From positions 1-64,000 of the forward strand of contig JAEUUZ010000001.1 in assembly GCA_016786765.1 (NCBI GenBank): DNA of 64,000 nt. Reading direction: 5' to 3'. Both the position numbers and the translations under genes were made by a program. Source of the stretch: Chitinophagales bacterium. Its GTDB lineage: Bacteria; Bacteroidota; Bacteroidia; Chitinophagales; LD1. This document shows positions 43,489 through 53,408 of the stretch, piece after piece; the stretch's first letter is position 1; the number at the start of each line of letters is the position of its first letter. The notes beneath the pieces were generated by a model, which did not search any database, was not told where the DNA came from, and worked only from the letters and a program-made list of their open reading frames with translations.

Positions 43489-44694
43489 TTAGTTAGCCGG
43501 CATTACTTTTTCAATCATGATTCCGTTCGCTGATACGCTCAACGCTTGGTTGCTTTGTGGAGGCAATTGATTGAAATAATCTTTGTAAGTGTTACCCAAG
43601 ATAGTATAACCACCTGTTCCTAAGTCGAAGAAAATGTTGTTAGTTAAGTTGATGTTTTGACCAGAACCGATGTTCATATAGAACGCTTGGTTTGCTGCAT
43701 TAACTGTAGTAGGAGTCAATTTAACACGGTTGAAGTTCAACACTTGATTATCTGTTTTACCACTCAAATACAAACCGTACAAAGTTCCTTGTCCGCCTAA
43801 GTAAAACGAGTTGTTAGTTATGTTTCCGTATCCTGAAATCAAACCTTCGCAGTTGTTCATAGCTAAACCGTATCCACCGTTGATGGTGTTAACGATATTG
43901 TTACTTACGATTAAGTTTTCGTTTACGCTGTTTAACGTGATAGCTTTAAAACCTTTATAGTTCGAAACTGAACTCAAAACGTTATAGCTTAATACCGGAG
44001 ATTTTTCGCCATTAATTACTAATCCTCCTTCGTATTGATTGAAGAATGTTGTTCCGGAGATGCTCGTTGCTTCGTCAGCTACTTCTAAACCTCCTTTGTA
44101 TACACCAACGCTTCCGTTGTTCACTGTGCAATCTTCTAACGATAAACCTCTTTTTGTTCCGTTTGAAGTAGAGTAGATAACTGCATTATTTGCGCCTGTA
44201 ACTTGTTTTTCTGAACCGTCAAAAATTACGTTTTTGAATTTTAGAGCACTTACGTTTCCGTCAATTCTTACCACGTTTCCGGTTAAACCAGAGTTGTTTT
44301 GTAATGTTAAGTTTGAAAAATTAACGTAAGAAGTGTTTGTAATTCCAACTGTAAATGATTGATCTTGAGAGCTTGATGCTAAAATTACATCTGATTCTGC
44401 CCCTGAAAGCGATTCGAACGTAATTGTGTTTTGGGCAGAAACTCCACTTATATTTGTCAAGTCAATTTTGTCTGTGTATTTTCCTGATTCAATCAAGAAG
44501 CGAACTGAACCTGAAACGCCACCGCATTTCAAATTGCTAACTGCCTCAGTAATAGTGGCGAAGTCTCCGTTTTCTTTCGCGATTTTGTACTCACCTGAAA
44601 GGGATGAACAATCTCCGGCAAAAGATGTTAATGAAGAGCCGACTACTGCGATAATACCGAAAAAACTTTTCAAATTTGTCATATAGTATTTCAT
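43489..44694 (-). CDS. secreted right-handed parallel beta-helix protein
   Basis: 401 residues; a second in-frame ATG at 44682 also gives a good signal peptide (MTNLKSFFGIIAVVGSSLTSFA). The mature protein carries short strand repeats, NxI, VxxxNL, LxxxxI, with Asn ladders (YVNFSNLTLQNNSG; GYGLAMNNCEG; NLTNNIFFDLG), typical of pectin-lyase-like or surface beta-helices. It lacks visible lyase or hydrolase residues. No C-terminal sorting domain is seen. Function unknown; surface glycan or particle binding is possible. Confidence 0.82.
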   Translation of the reverse strand: MKYYMTNLKSFFGIIAVVGSSLTSFAGDCSSLSGEYKIAKENGDFATITEAVSNLKCGGVSGSVRFLIESGKYTDKIDLTNISGVSAQNTITFESLSGAESDVILASSSQDQSFTVGITNTSYVNFSNLTLQNNSGLTGNVVRIDGNVSALKFKNVIFDGSEKQVTGANNAVIYSTSNGTKRGLSLEDCTVNNGSVGVYKGGLEVADEATSISGTTFFNQYEGGLVINGEKSPVLSYNVLSSVSNYKGFKAITLNSVNENLIVSNNIVNTINGGYGLAMNNCEGLISGYGNITNNSFYLGGQGTLYGLYLSGKTDNQVLNFNRVKLTPTTVNAANQAFYMNIGSGQNINLTNNIFFDLGTGGYTILGNTYKDYFNQLPPQSNQALSVSANGIMIEKVMPAN

Positions 44695-44751
44695 TATTTA
44701 ACGCAATATAGTACCTAAAGCACCATTTGTCAACACTAAATTTAAAAAAAA

Positions 44752-45327
44752 ATGAAAAAATCCACAAAAACTAACAAATTCAACCGTTTTGCACTATCTA
44801 TATTGTTGGTAGCTAGCAGTTTATCTGTTTTTGCGCAAAATAATGTACATGGCTTTACTGTTGAGGATATTGATGGGAAAAAGGTGAATTTAAGTCAGTA
44901 TAAGGGAAAAGTTATACTTATTGTAAATGTGGCTTCTAAATGTGGCTTGACTCCGCAATACGAAAGTTTGGAAGCTTTCTACAAGAAATACAAGTCGAAG
45001 GGATTGGTTATTTTAGGCTTTCCGGCCAATAATTTTATGGGCCAAGAGCCGGGGGAAAATGCCGATATTAAGCAGTTTTGTTCTCGAACGTATAATGTGA
45101 CTTTTCCGATGTTCTCGAAAATCTCAGTAAAAGGGAAAGATATTGCTCCTTTATATAAGTATCTGACTGAGAAAAAGGAAAATGGGGTGTTAGATTCAGG
45201 TGTTAAATGGAATTTCCAAAAGTTCTTAATTGGAAAAGATGGAAAAGTAGTTACTTCTTTCAGTCCGCCAACTACTGTTGACAACGAAGACTTAATTAAG
45301 GCAGTTGAAGCAGAATTAAAGAAATAA
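44752..45327 (+). CDS. glutathione peroxidase-like protein, Cys type, exported
   Basis: 191 residues with signal peptide (about residues 1-29). The catalytic tetrad of GPx is present: Cys64 in VASKCGLTP, Gln98 in NNFMGQEPG, Trp153 in KWNFQKF, with Asn154. With Cys in place of selenocysteine, such bacterial enzymes usually use thioredoxin and reduce hydroperoxides. Location is periplasmic by signal peptide. It is convergent with the cytochrome c/FTR1 permease gene and shares no intergenic space. Confidence 0.95.
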   Translation: MKKSTKTNKFNRFALSILLVASSLSVFAQNNVHGFTVEDIDGKKVNLSQYKGKVILIVNVASKCGLTPQYESLEAFYKKYKSKGLVILGFPANNFMGQEPGENADIKQFCSRTYNVTFPMFSKISVKGKDIAPLYKYLTEKKENGVLDSGVKWNFQKFLIGKDGKVVTSFSPPTTVDNEDLIKAVEAELKK

Positions 45328-47184
45328 CTATTTCGTTTGTAGGTTTTTATATAAGAACCACAAGAATCCAATCATGAATACTTGTGCAGAAAGGGTTTGC
45401 CATGTTGGGAAAATACCCAGCAAGTCAATGGCTTCAAAATTCAGGAATGTTTGGTTAATTACACCGGCTTCTTGAAAAGAGTGTATCCCTTTACCCACCA
45501 ATGTAACCGCTAAAATACTCAGAACGGCAATCGAAAGGTTAATGATCTTTTTAAACGGAATGTTTTTCGATACTTTCGTGAATATAAAATATAAGGCAAC
45601 GATAAGTGCAAAGGCAATTAAACAACCGAGAAGTATGTATGCACGATGTTCACCACGACTTTGAATATCTACGGTTGATATAAAGAGTATCGATTCAAAA
45701 ATTTCGCGGAACACTACTAAGAAGGCTAAACTAAATATACCCCAAAAGCTGGCCTTGCCGGTTTCTGATTTTATTTTTTGTTGAATGAACTCCTTCCATT
45801 GTTCGATAGATGATTTTTTGTGCAGCCAAAACCCAACGTATACTAATAGAATTACTGCGGTTAGTGTTAAGCTGCCCTCTAATAATTCCATTTTCAATTT
45901 ACTGCTTTTGATAATTTCACCTAATAGAAGCCACAGTAGTGCACCTACTCCTATAGCCGAAATCCAACCTAAGTGAACATACTTTTTCCATTGCTCGAGG
46001 TTGGTTACCGATAAGATATTCATGAAAATAATGATGACTAACAGGGCTTCAAGTCCTTCTCGCATTAGTATTGACAAGGTCATAAAAGCCGAGAACAGAG
46101 GTTTGTAATCTTTGCCACCTACTGATGTTTCCACTTTTGCAAGTAATTCATCCAACTTTTTGAGTTCAGCAATAGTTTGTGCTGATTCTTTATTTTGAAT
46201 TGTTTCGTGAATTTTGGCAATTTGTTTCTCGATGATTGGAATGAGCTCCGGATTGGTTTTTTTGAGTTCAAATTCGTAAGGCTCTATTCCCTCTAAATAG
46301 GCAAGGGTTACTAATTTATCGGCCCCTTCCAAATCTGCCGATAGACATAACTCGCGCGCTTTGGCTAGTAACGATTTTGCTTTATCGATTGCCTTTTCAT
46401 TATTCGAATCGGGTTCATACGTTCGGATACCAACAAGTGAAGCGGAATCAACCAACACCTTTAACTCATCGTCTGATTTAGTGGCAATATTTTCCAGCGA
46501 AAGGCTAGGATTGAGATGCGAACGTTGCCCGTAACGTAGATTCAAAACAAAAAAGGAAACATCCCATACTTCATTGTCAGACAAGTTGTTATGAGCTTTC
46601 ATTCCTGTTCCTTCTATGCCATATCTTACTGTGTTAAACACAGCAAATGGCGATAAGCCTATCATTTTATTGTTGTCTAAAAAATTGCGTGGTTTAGGAT
46701 CGAGGAGTTTTCCTTCTTCACCTTCTCCATTGCCTCTATCGCCATGGCATTTTGCGCAGTTCTCAATGTAAATGGTTTTCCCTTTTGAAATCGAAGGGTA
46801 GTTTGACGGAAATGTTTTTAATCCGGTGTTCAGCAATAAAAAGCGCTTAGCGGCTGCACTCACTGCTTTAATTTTGGATTGGTCTTCATGCTTATTTACC
46901 AATTCCACCATCTTGCCGCTGTAGCTTAAAAGGGTATCTTTTTGAACTGTATTGATTTCCAAAGCCTTAATCTCTTTATCGATATTTGCAGCAAAACCAA
47001 TCATTTCTTTAAGTTCATCTTCACTCTTCACTTTCCCATTTTCAACTGCGTTGATGTAGTCGTTACTCAAGTAGTTCAACATGTGCACAATATACCCGGC
47101 TTGGTTGGCAGTAATTTTGCCCGGTTCAGCGCTAAGTGGAGCGGAGATGGCTATATATATAAGGAGAAAAATGAATTTTCGCAC
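45328..47184 (-). CDS. cytochrome c / FTR1-family iron permease fusion
   Basis: 618 residues. A signal peptide (MRKFIFLLIYIAISAPLSAE) is followed by a cytochrome c domain with CAKCH at 143-147 (covalent heme) and an axial Met in MKAHNN, then a helical linker (about 235-360) and a seven-helix FTR1/EfeU domain. The FTR1 iron motifs are REGLE near 376 and REIFE near 494. FTR1 permeases take up ferric iron; the cytochrome may pass electrons for ferrous oxidation at the mouth of the channel. This fused form is known in Bacteroidota. The EfeO/EfeB partners are absent here. Confidence 0.93.
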   Translation of the reverse strand: MRKFIFLLIYIAISAPLSAEPGKITANQAGYIVHMLNYLSNDYINAVENGKVKSEDELKEMIGFAANIDKEIKALEINTVQKDTLLSYSGKMVELVNKHEDQSKIKAVSAAAKRFLLLNTGLKTFPSNYPSISKGKTIYIENCAKCHGDRGNGEGEEGKLLDPKPRNFLDNNKMIGLSPFAVFNTVRYGIEGTGMKAHNNLSDNEVWDVSFFVLNLRYGQRSHLNPSLSLENIATKSDDELKVLVDSASLVGIRTYEPDSNNEKAIDKAKSLLAKARELCLSADLEGADKLVTLAYLEGIEPYEFELKKTNPELIPIIEKQIAKIHETIQNKESAQTIAELKKLDELLAKVETSVGGKDYKPLFSAFMTLSILMREGLEALLVIIIFMNILSVTNLEQWKKYVHLGWISAIGVGALLWLLLGEIIKSSKLKMELLEGSLTLTAVILLVYVGFWLHKKSSIEQWKEFIQQKIKSETGKASFWGIFSLAFLVVFREIFESILFISTVDIQSRGEHRAYILLGCLIAFALIVALYFIFTKVSKNIPFKKIINLSIAVLSILAVTLVGKGIHSFQEAGVINQTFLNFEAIDLLGIFPTWQTLSAQVFMIGFLWFLYKNLQTK

Positions 47185-47294
47185 TTCTTATTTAGATTTA
47201 ATATAAATAAGGGTAAAAGTATAATGTTCTATTAAAAACGCAATACTAAAACAAAGTAATTTTCGGAAATCTGACTTTTGTCATGCTTTTTAAC

Positions 47295-47330
47295 GAAAAA
47301 AGCGACTGCCGTTAGCCGACAATCGCTTTT
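47295..47330 (-). terminator. terminator after the outer-membrane barrel gene
   Basis: A hairpin with AAAAGCGA / TCGCTTTT outer stem and CTGCCG / CCGACA inner pairing, flanked by A and T runs. In the minus direction it lies 22 bases beyond the barrel gene's stop. Confidence 0.75.
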
Positions 47331-47352
47331 CATTGCTAAACTAGTTAGTAGC

Positions 47353-48393
47353 TTATAACTTACCTGTAGGGTTCTTAAATAAATCTTTACTCATGTTTAT
47401 GGTAATGCCAACGCTAAAGCCAATAGCATTAAAGTTAGCTGATGTTCTCAATACTTGTCGTGGTTTATCTTCATCTACATAAGATTTGCCCGGAATTTGA
47501 GGTTTATCTTTAGATTGATGAATTTTTCCAAATGTTGTCGTGTTGCTATTCGCATCAATTTTATCTACAAACTCAGTAACGGTGCTAAAGGTAGACAGTT
47601 TAAGCAGTCGATCTTCTTTATCGCCATCAATACTTAAATCGTACTTGGTTAGGGTAGATTTTTTCGATTTTACGAAAAGCATTTGTCCGTTCATTTCTAT
47701 TCCAATTGTTACTAATGGAATGGGTCTGTAGCTGATACCTACACCCCCGTTAGCTCCTATCGAAAAATCGGATTCGGTTTTCACGTTAATTTGCGTTTTT
47801 ATGGCATTGTAAGAGCCTAATCCCGGGATGAGTTCTGCTCTAGGTGCATCTATGGCTAATTCGTGATAGGTAGCCCCGAAAACAGGTACCGAAAGGCCTA
47901 AGCGCATATAAGGCGCTAACTTTGCTTCGGGTTTTGCGGCTCTTACATAAAAGCCAGGCATCAAGCTCAATCCATTGGTGCGCGTGTTCGTTGTTGAAGT
48001 GGCTCCAATGCCTAATGTTGGATCATTCTCAACTACAGTAGAACTGATGGTACTCCCCAATAAATACGTTAAGCCTAATTCCACTCCGAAATAAGGATTA
48101 ATCATATAGCCGCCAAACATATTAATAGTTGCTCCTTTGGCATAGCCACTGTTCACATTCGAAATGGCCCATTTTGAAGTATCGGAAGTGTTTTGATTAA
48201 TCATGGGCACAATCATACTGTTCGAGGGGTCGAGTCCTGCAGCTCCTTGTCCGGGTTTAAAGGTCATTACTTGTCCTGTTTTTTGAAATGCATTCCAAGA
48301 ATATCCACTACTCATTCTAAAATATCCGTATTGTGCTTGCAGCGTATGTATAGCTCCTCCGAGTAGGAGAGCCATGGTAAAAATTCGTTTCAT
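47353..48393 (-). CDS. outer-membrane beta-barrel protein
   Basis: 346 residues from the ATG at 48393, which starts a signal peptide (MKRIFTMALLLGGAIHTLQAQ); an in-frame ATG at 48462 would prefix a non-signal stretch. The mature protein has the alternating pattern of a barrel (FGGYMINPYFGVELGLTYLLG; GLSLMPGFYVRAA; APYMRLGLSVPVFG; NGGVGISYRPIPLVTIGIEM) and ends FSVGITINMSKDLF. Family assignment is to general outer-membrane beta-barrels (OmpA/porin-like); transport or structural role cannot be told. Lies upstream of a hypothetical secreted protein on the same strand. Confidence 0.8.
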   Translation of the reverse strand: MKRIFTMALLLGGAIHTLQAQYGYFRMSSGYSWNAFQKTGQVMTFKPGQGAAGLDPSNSMIVPMINQNTSDTSKWAISNVNSGYAKGATINMFGGYMINPYFGVELGLTYLLGSTISSTVVENDPTLGIGATSTTNTRTNGLSLMPGFYVRAAKPEAKLAPYMRLGLSVPVFGATYHELAIDAPRAELIPGLGSYNAIKTQINVKTESDFSIGANGGVGISYRPIPLVTIGIEMNGQMLFVKSKKSTLTKYDLSIDGDKEDRLLKLSTFSTVTEFVDKIDANSNTTTFGKIHQSKDKPQIPGKSYVDEDKPRQVLRTSANFNAIGFSVGITINMSKDLFKNPTGKL

Positions 48394-48474
48394 TTGGTTT
48401 GATTTTGGTTTGATAATCTTTCCGAAGTTAGAAAGATAGGAACTAAAAACAAATAAAATCAAAGCGGAGTTATG

Positions 48475-49461
48475 TTACTTGTCGAGCTGATTAGGCAGTT
48501 CAGGTTGTTTTTTGGGTGTGCCAAATAAGGGTACAGGAATGGGTGGATTATCGTCTTCGTTGATGGCAAAAGTAAATACTGTATGCAGCCATTTCCAATG
48601 GTCTTTAAACCATTTAAAGCCTTCATACGTTCCGTCAGGTACATAGGTAAAATAAGCGCCTTGCCCTTTTGGATCTAAAGGTGCCAAATGATCGAAAACA
48701 ATTAGCTCTAGCTCTTTATCGTAATTCAGCGTTGGACATGCATTCCATTTGTATTCAATAAAAAAGCGCGATAAAGTGTCGTTGATTTTGTTTTTTGATG
48801 AATCGGTGAAATAGAAAAAAGGGGCACCAAATACCGGTTTTTGTTGCTCGTCAAAATGTAGCATTTCAACAATTTTTCTGCGCGAAGCAAAGTCGGCCGC
48901 CTCGAAACCAAAGAGCGTGTAGTAGTTCTGGCGGTTGATGGTGTGTTTGATGATATTGTAATATACACAACCATACCAGTTTTCAGGAGTAAGGATTTGT
49001 TGGGTATGAAAAGGCAATGTGTCGCGCAAATCTTTTAATGGGAAGAGTTTCAGTGACGAAGAACGCATTTGGATAAAACCATAATAACGGAAACTTCCTT
49101 TCGGATAATGCAGTTGCCATGTAAAAATACGGAAGCTACTATCGGGGGCATAAATTTTCGCTACGGGTTTTAATGAATCAAACGGATAGTAAAACGAATT
49201 TTCGGTTTTCAGTGCGTTCAACAATTTCGGAATGAATTGATAGCATGCTTTTTTTCGGTTCTCTAAACTTAAGGTATCGAACATCCAAATGTTAGCGAGC
49301 AGGCGCAACGAGTCTTCTGTTTTGGTGAGTTTCGCCAATGCCTGTTTTGAAAGTGTTGGTGTTTCAAGCAAAGATACGATTGGTGGAGCAGACTTACTTT
49401 TTTGTCCGTAACCATGAATAACACTGCCAAAAATGAAAAGCAAGAAAATGTATTTGTTCAT
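48475..49461 (-). CDS. secreted hypothetical protein
   Basis: 328 residues with signal peptide (MNKYIFLLFIFGSVIHGYGQ). Conserved-looking blocks include FTWQLHYPKGSFRYYGFIQM, WYGCVYYNIIKH, YTLFGFEAAD and GFKWFKDHWKWLHTVF. The alternation of strands suggests a beta-rich secreted domain. I have seen similar uncharacterised Bacteroidota proteins but cannot name a family. It lies 81 bases upstream of the barrel gene on the same strand. Confidence 0.65.
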   Translation of the reverse strand: MNKYIFLLFIFGSVIHGYGQKSKSAPPIVSLLETPTLSKQALAKLTKTEDSLRLLANIWMFDTLSLENRKKACYQFIPKLLNALKTENSFYYPFDSLKPVAKIYAPDSSFRIFTWQLHYPKGSFRYYGFIQMRSSSLKLFPLKDLRDTLPFHTQQILTPENWYGCVYYNIIKHTINRQNYYTLFGFEAADFASRRKIVEMLHFDEQQKPVFGAPFFYFTDSSKNKINDTLSRFFIEYKWNACPTLNYDKELELIVFDHLAPLDPKGQGAYFTYVPDGTYEGFKWFKDHWKWLHTVFTFAINEDDNPPIPVPLFGTPKKQPELPNQLDK

Positions 49462-49536
49462 ATTGTACTTAACGAAAAGCGAATGCCAAATATTGTATAA
49501 TCACTCGAATCAGAAAAAAATTGGGATTATTTGTGA

Positions 49537-50997
49537 TTAGAATCCAACTACTCCTTTCACTTGATTATTAAGGTAAGTTCCATCCGGAATTCCGGTAAGC
49601 GGATTCGAATTCCGCTTAATGGCTAAGCCCGGGAATCCTCCTCCCGGTCCATAGTACGGCAATAGTCCACCAGGAATTGGAATAGGGATACACACTTGTC
49701 CGATCAGCGGAATATCAATACATACTGTAATGGCTAAGTCAACATAACCTTGTTTGCCAGGCTCACCAAATCCACCTCCATCGCCTCCATAAGCGCTAGG
49801 CGAAAGATTTACGGTTACAATACTAATCGATATAGGAATTGTAGTGTTGCCCGTTGCACCTAAACCGGGTACTGAAGCTACATGTGCAGTTGCATCACCA
49901 CCACTGTTAAACGAACCAAAGTTAATCGATCCATTAGGTACTGCACCCCCTTGTCCTAGTTCAGATCCCCCTCCACCACCGTAGCCAACACCAATAGCAA
50001 TTGAACCCACCAATGGTAAACTTGGCGTTTGCAATAAAAATCCAACCGAGCCACCACCACCGCCACCGCCATAAATAACACCGTTATTGATGATGATTGT
50101 TTTGGTAGTCAGGTTGATGGCGTTTCCACCATCACTTCCTTTATTTCCACCCACAGTAATGAGGTTGCCTGAATAAACAAAACCGGCACCATCGCCCCCT
50201 CTTCCTAAAAAGGCTCCATTATTAATTATGCCCACTTTCGAAAGCGGATTTAAATTTCCGGTTGTATAGGCGGGCACTGTGCTCGTATCTGCAGTAACTT
50301 CAACGGAGTTATTGACCGTAAGCACAACACATTTTTTGGAGCCGGCAGGCAGCTGTGTTGCATTCTGCGCTTGCAGATCGTAAGTTTTGGTGTCTACAGG
50401 AATTGTAACTCTAACACAGGGTTCGATGTACACATTGTAGGAAAGGAAGTGTACCTGATCACCGCAGAAGGCCTGAACAATAATTTGTACTAAACCATCT
50501 CCGGCAAAGATGTCGGCTTTTACATTAATTTTAACTGTGCCGGAGGTATCGATGGTAGTATTTCCTTCAAAATAAATATTTACGCCCGGAGGAGGCACAG
50601 CTAAGTAAATGACATTAATGGGATGTGTACTCTTGAATTTTTTAAGAGTAATTGTTGAAAAAACGGAATCGTCTACCAGTCGATCAAGGGTATCTGTTGG
50701 ATCGTCTATCGACATCGAAAAATCGCACTCATTGCAATTGCGTTCGTAAGCTCTTAACCAACATTCTCCGGTCCAATATTCAACAAAACTATCGGTAGTA
50801 TTAAAAATAGTAAGCCCACGAAGCGGTTTAACTATAGAATCGCGTTGTCCTAAAGTAAGTCGGGATAACCCAAGCCCTTTTTTATTCGATTCCAATTGCA
50901 ATACCGCACTCGAATCAGGAATCAAGATGTTTATGCCCACTTGAGCAAATGTTGTAGACGATACAAGCAAAAATACAATCGCCAAAAATTTACGCAT
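49537..50997 (-). CDS. secreted glycine-rich surface protein
   Basis: 486 residues with signal peptide (MRKFLAIVFLLVSSTTFAQ). The opening IPDSSAVLQLESNKKGLGL followed by RLTLGQRDSIVKPLRGLTIF is a recurring head motif of Bacteroidota surface proteins. A Cys pair (CWLRAYERNCNEC) and a beta-rich middle are followed by a Gly-rich C-terminal half with GGGGGGSVG, GYGGGGGSELGQGG and GGDGGGFGEPG blocks, similar to glycine-rich adhesin or PE-PGRS-like regions. No type IX sorting domain is seen at the end. Surface or matrix role is inference. Confidence 0.7.
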   Translation of the reverse strand: MRKFLAIVFLLVSSTTFAQVGINILIPDSSAVLQLESNKKGLGLSRLTLGQRDSIVKPLRGLTIFNTTDSFVEYWTGECWLRAYERNCNECDFSMSIDDPTDTLDRLVDDSVFSTITLKKFKSTHPINVIYLAVPPPGVNIYFEGNTTIDTSGTVKINVKADIFAGDGLVQIIVQAFCGDQVHFLSYNVYIEPCVRVTIPVDTKTYDLQAQNATQLPAGSKKCVVLTVNNSVEVTADTSTVPAYTTGNLNPLSKVGIINNGAFLGRGGDGAGFVYSGNLITVGGNKGSDGGNAINLTTKTIIINNGVIYGGGGGGGSVGFLLQTPSLPLVGSIAIGVGYGGGGGSELGQGGAVPNGSINFGSFNSGGDATAHVASVPGLGATGNTTIPISISIVTVNLSPSAYGGDGGGFGEPGKQGYVDLAITVCIDIPLIGQVCIPIPIPGGLLPYYGPGGGFPGLAIKRNSNPLTGIPDGTYLNNQVKGVVGF

Positions 50998-51143
50998 AAG
51001 TCAATTTTATTACTGAACTGAAAGATAGCTAAAGATAGGATATTTTGAATTATTAAGCAGAAATTAAACACTCTGCTTTTACTTCTTTTTCATTTCTTTT
51101 GAAATCAGGTAAGAAAGTTTAGCTTTATACAAAACAACAACGT

Positions 51144-53000
51144 ATGAGAAAAATATTGACGCTTTTATCATTACTTTGGTCGTTCTCAGTTGCTCATGCA
51201 CAAACCGGGCACACGCGAAGCGATCGTTCAATTCTTGATCCCACTTATGCTCCTTTTTACCATGGCGTAGCTTCTGGAGATCCATTGATTGATAGGGTGA
51301 TTATTTGGACACGTGTAACTCCTCCAAACTTTGCACCTGTGAGTGTGAGTTGGGAGTTAGCCACAGACAAGAATTTTACTACCATATTTAAATCGGGTTC
51401 GGTATCTACCGATTCTTCTAAAGATTACACTGTAAAAGTGGATGTAACCGGTTTACAAGCCGGTGCTTGGTATTATTATCGTTTTAATGCGTTGGGTAAA
51501 AATTCACTGATTGGAAGAACAAGAACCGCTGATGCAGGAAACAATGATTCGTTGCGTTTTGCTGTAGTTTCATGCTCGAATTATCAGGCAGGTTATTTTA
51601 ATGCTTATAAAGATATTTCGAAACGAAACGACATTGCTGCCGTATTGCATTTAGGGGATTATATTTATGAATATCAAAGCGGTGGTTATGGTTATACCGG
51701 AGATACTATGCGTAGGCATGAACCGGCTAATGAAATTTTATCTTTAGCCGATTATAGAATGCGTCATTCACAATATAAGCTCGATCCGGACTTAAGATCT
51801 TGCCACCAGCAATACCCATTTATTACCGTTTGGGATGATCACGAAACCGCCAACGATGCCTATAAAGATGGCGCAGAAAATCATACTGCGGGTACAGAAG
51901 GTTTATGGACCGATAGACGATTTGCAGGTGAGAAGGCTTATTTCGAATGGATGCCAATTCGTGAAAACAATCCGGGCGATGTGATTCACCGCGAAATCAC
52001 TTTCGGAAACTTAGCCGATTTGATTATGGTGGATACACGCTTAGAAGGAAGAGAACAACAAGTAACCGCCACCAGCCCACTCTTGAACGATACAAACCGA
52101 ACATTAATGGGACCGGTGCAGTTCGCTTGGTTTAAGTCTACGCTTGCGGGCGCCACTTCTACATGGAAAATTATCGGCAATCAAGTGATGGTTTCGCCTT
52201 TGAAGGTTGGAGCTAACGCACTTAATTTAGACCAATGGGATGGATATCCTGAAGAACGAAAGAAAATGTATAATCACATTACCGGTAATAACATTAAAAA
52301 TGTAGTATTTCTTACTGGCGATATTCACACCTCTTGGGGCAACGATTTACCGGCCGATTTAACTGCTTACAACAAAAATACAGGTGCCGGTTCTATCGCG
52401 GTTGAATATGTATGTACTAGCGTAACCTCACCAGGGCTGCCGGGTATTGGAAATTCAACCATTCCAATTGTGAAGAATACAAATCCGTATATGAAGTATG
52501 TAGATTTAGAAAAGAAAGGCTATCTACTTTTAGATATTAATAAGCAAAAAGTACAAGGCGATTGGGTGTATGTGAGTACAGTAACCAGTCGTTCGTTTTC
52601 AACAAGCATAGGCGGTTCATGGTACACCGATAAAGATCAACCTTTCTTAAAAGAGGCAGCAGCAGTATCGACACCAAAAATAAATCCTGTTCCTTTTGCG
52701 CCAGATATAACAACAGCTATATCGCCAATTGCAGAGCAAAAAACGGTATTGATTTCATGCTATCCAAATCCTACTGCCGACAGATTAGATTTGCAGTATT
52801 ATATTTTCAAACCGGGAGTAGTGGACATTGAAGTGTATGATTTAACCGGTAAGATAGTGTATGCGACTAAGGAAGAAAAGAAGACAGCCGGACTTTATGA
52901 AACGAATTGTTCATTAGCTTCTTTGCCTGCAGCCAATTATGTAGTAACATTGAGAACAGACGGTAAAACTACCTTCTCGAAACAAATTGTGAAGCAATAA
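51144..53000 (+). CDS. phoD: PhoD-type alkaline phosphatase with type IX sorting domain
   Basis: 618 residues with signal peptide (MRKILTLLSLLWSFSVAHAQ). An N-terminal PhoD beta-sandwich (YHGVASGDPLIDRVIIWTRVTP) is followed by the metal site: RFAVVSCSNYQAGYFNAYKD, LHLGDYIYEYQ, TVWDDHETANDAYKDG, NQVMVSPL, VVFLTGDIHTSWG. The final 80 residues (CYPNPTADRLDLQYY onward, ending FSKQIVKQ) form a Por secretion tail, so the enzyme is exported by the type IX system and likely attached to the cell surface. It releases phosphate from phosphodiesters and monoesters. It has its own terminator. Confidence 0.95.
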   Translation: MRKILTLLSLLWSFSVAHAQTGHTRSDRSILDPTYAPFYHGVASGDPLIDRVIIWTRVTPPNFAPVSVSWELATDKNFTTIFKSGSVSTDSSKDYTVKVDVTGLQAGAWYYYRFNALGKNSLIGRTRTADAGNNDSLRFAVVSCSNYQAGYFNAYKDISKRNDIAAVLHLGDYIYEYQSGGYGYTGDTMRRHEPANEILSLADYRMRHSQYKLDPDLRSCHQQYPFITVWDDHETANDAYKDGAENHTAGTEGLWTDRRFAGEKAYFEWMPIRENNPGDVIHREITFGNLADLIMVDTRLEGREQQVTATSPLLNDTNRTLMGPVQFAWFKSTLAGATSTWKIIGNQVMVSPLKVGANALNLDQWDGYPEERKKMYNHITGNNIKNVVFLTGDIHTSWGNDLPADLTAYNKNTGAGSIAVEYVCTSVTSPGLPGIGNSTIPIVKNTNPYMKYVDLEKKGYLLLDINKQKVQGDWVYVSTVTSRSFSTSIGGSWYTDKDQPFLKEAAAVSTPKINPVPFAPDITTAISPIAEQKTVLISCYPNPTADRLDLQYYIFKPGVVDIEVYDLTGKIVYATKEEKKTAGLYETNCSLASLPAANYVVTLRTDGKTTFSKQIVKQ

Positions 53001-53021
53001 TCAACAACATAATCATTTTAG

Positions 53022-53055
53022 AAAAAGGATTAACCTCAGGGTTGATCCTTTTTTT
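53022..53055 (+). terminator. terminator after phoD
   Basis: A stem of about 14 bp, AAAAAGGATTAACC / GGTTGATCCTTTTT with one G-T pair and a 4-base loop, then a T run. It lies 22 bases after the stop codon. Confidence 0.88.
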
Positions 53056-53227
53056 GTTACAGAAGAATTGTCACTGCATGCATAGCTTTCATTATAGTAA
53101 AGACAAGGTGTGCGTGCCCCCGCTGGGAAGCGGTGTCGGGTCGTTCGCTCCAATTTTTTTGTAGCGCCAAAGCCCGCCACAAAAAAGATTTCCGCTGCCA
53201 CCCCTCACGCGCATTGTGGTGCATAAG

Positions 53228-53399
53228 TAAATTGATTTGGTGATGGATAGATTTGATGATTTGGTGATGAGCGGAAAAGGAGTGGTGCGTTGATAACACC
53301 GACCACTGGGGAAGTAGGTAATTTGATGATGGATTGATTTGATGATTTGGTGATGGGAGGAATTGGAGAGGTGCGGTGATAACACCGAACACAGGGGAA
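53228..53399. repeat. two tandem 86-bp imperfect repeats
   Basis: Unit one (53228-53313) and unit two (53314-53399) share ATTTGATGATTTGGTGATG, GGTGCG, TGATAACACCGA and GGGGAA in the same order. Each contains further short GATTTGGTGATG sub-repeats. They lie inside the intergenic mosaic. Confidence 0.7.
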
Positions 53400-53408
53400 A
53401 TTGAAAAC

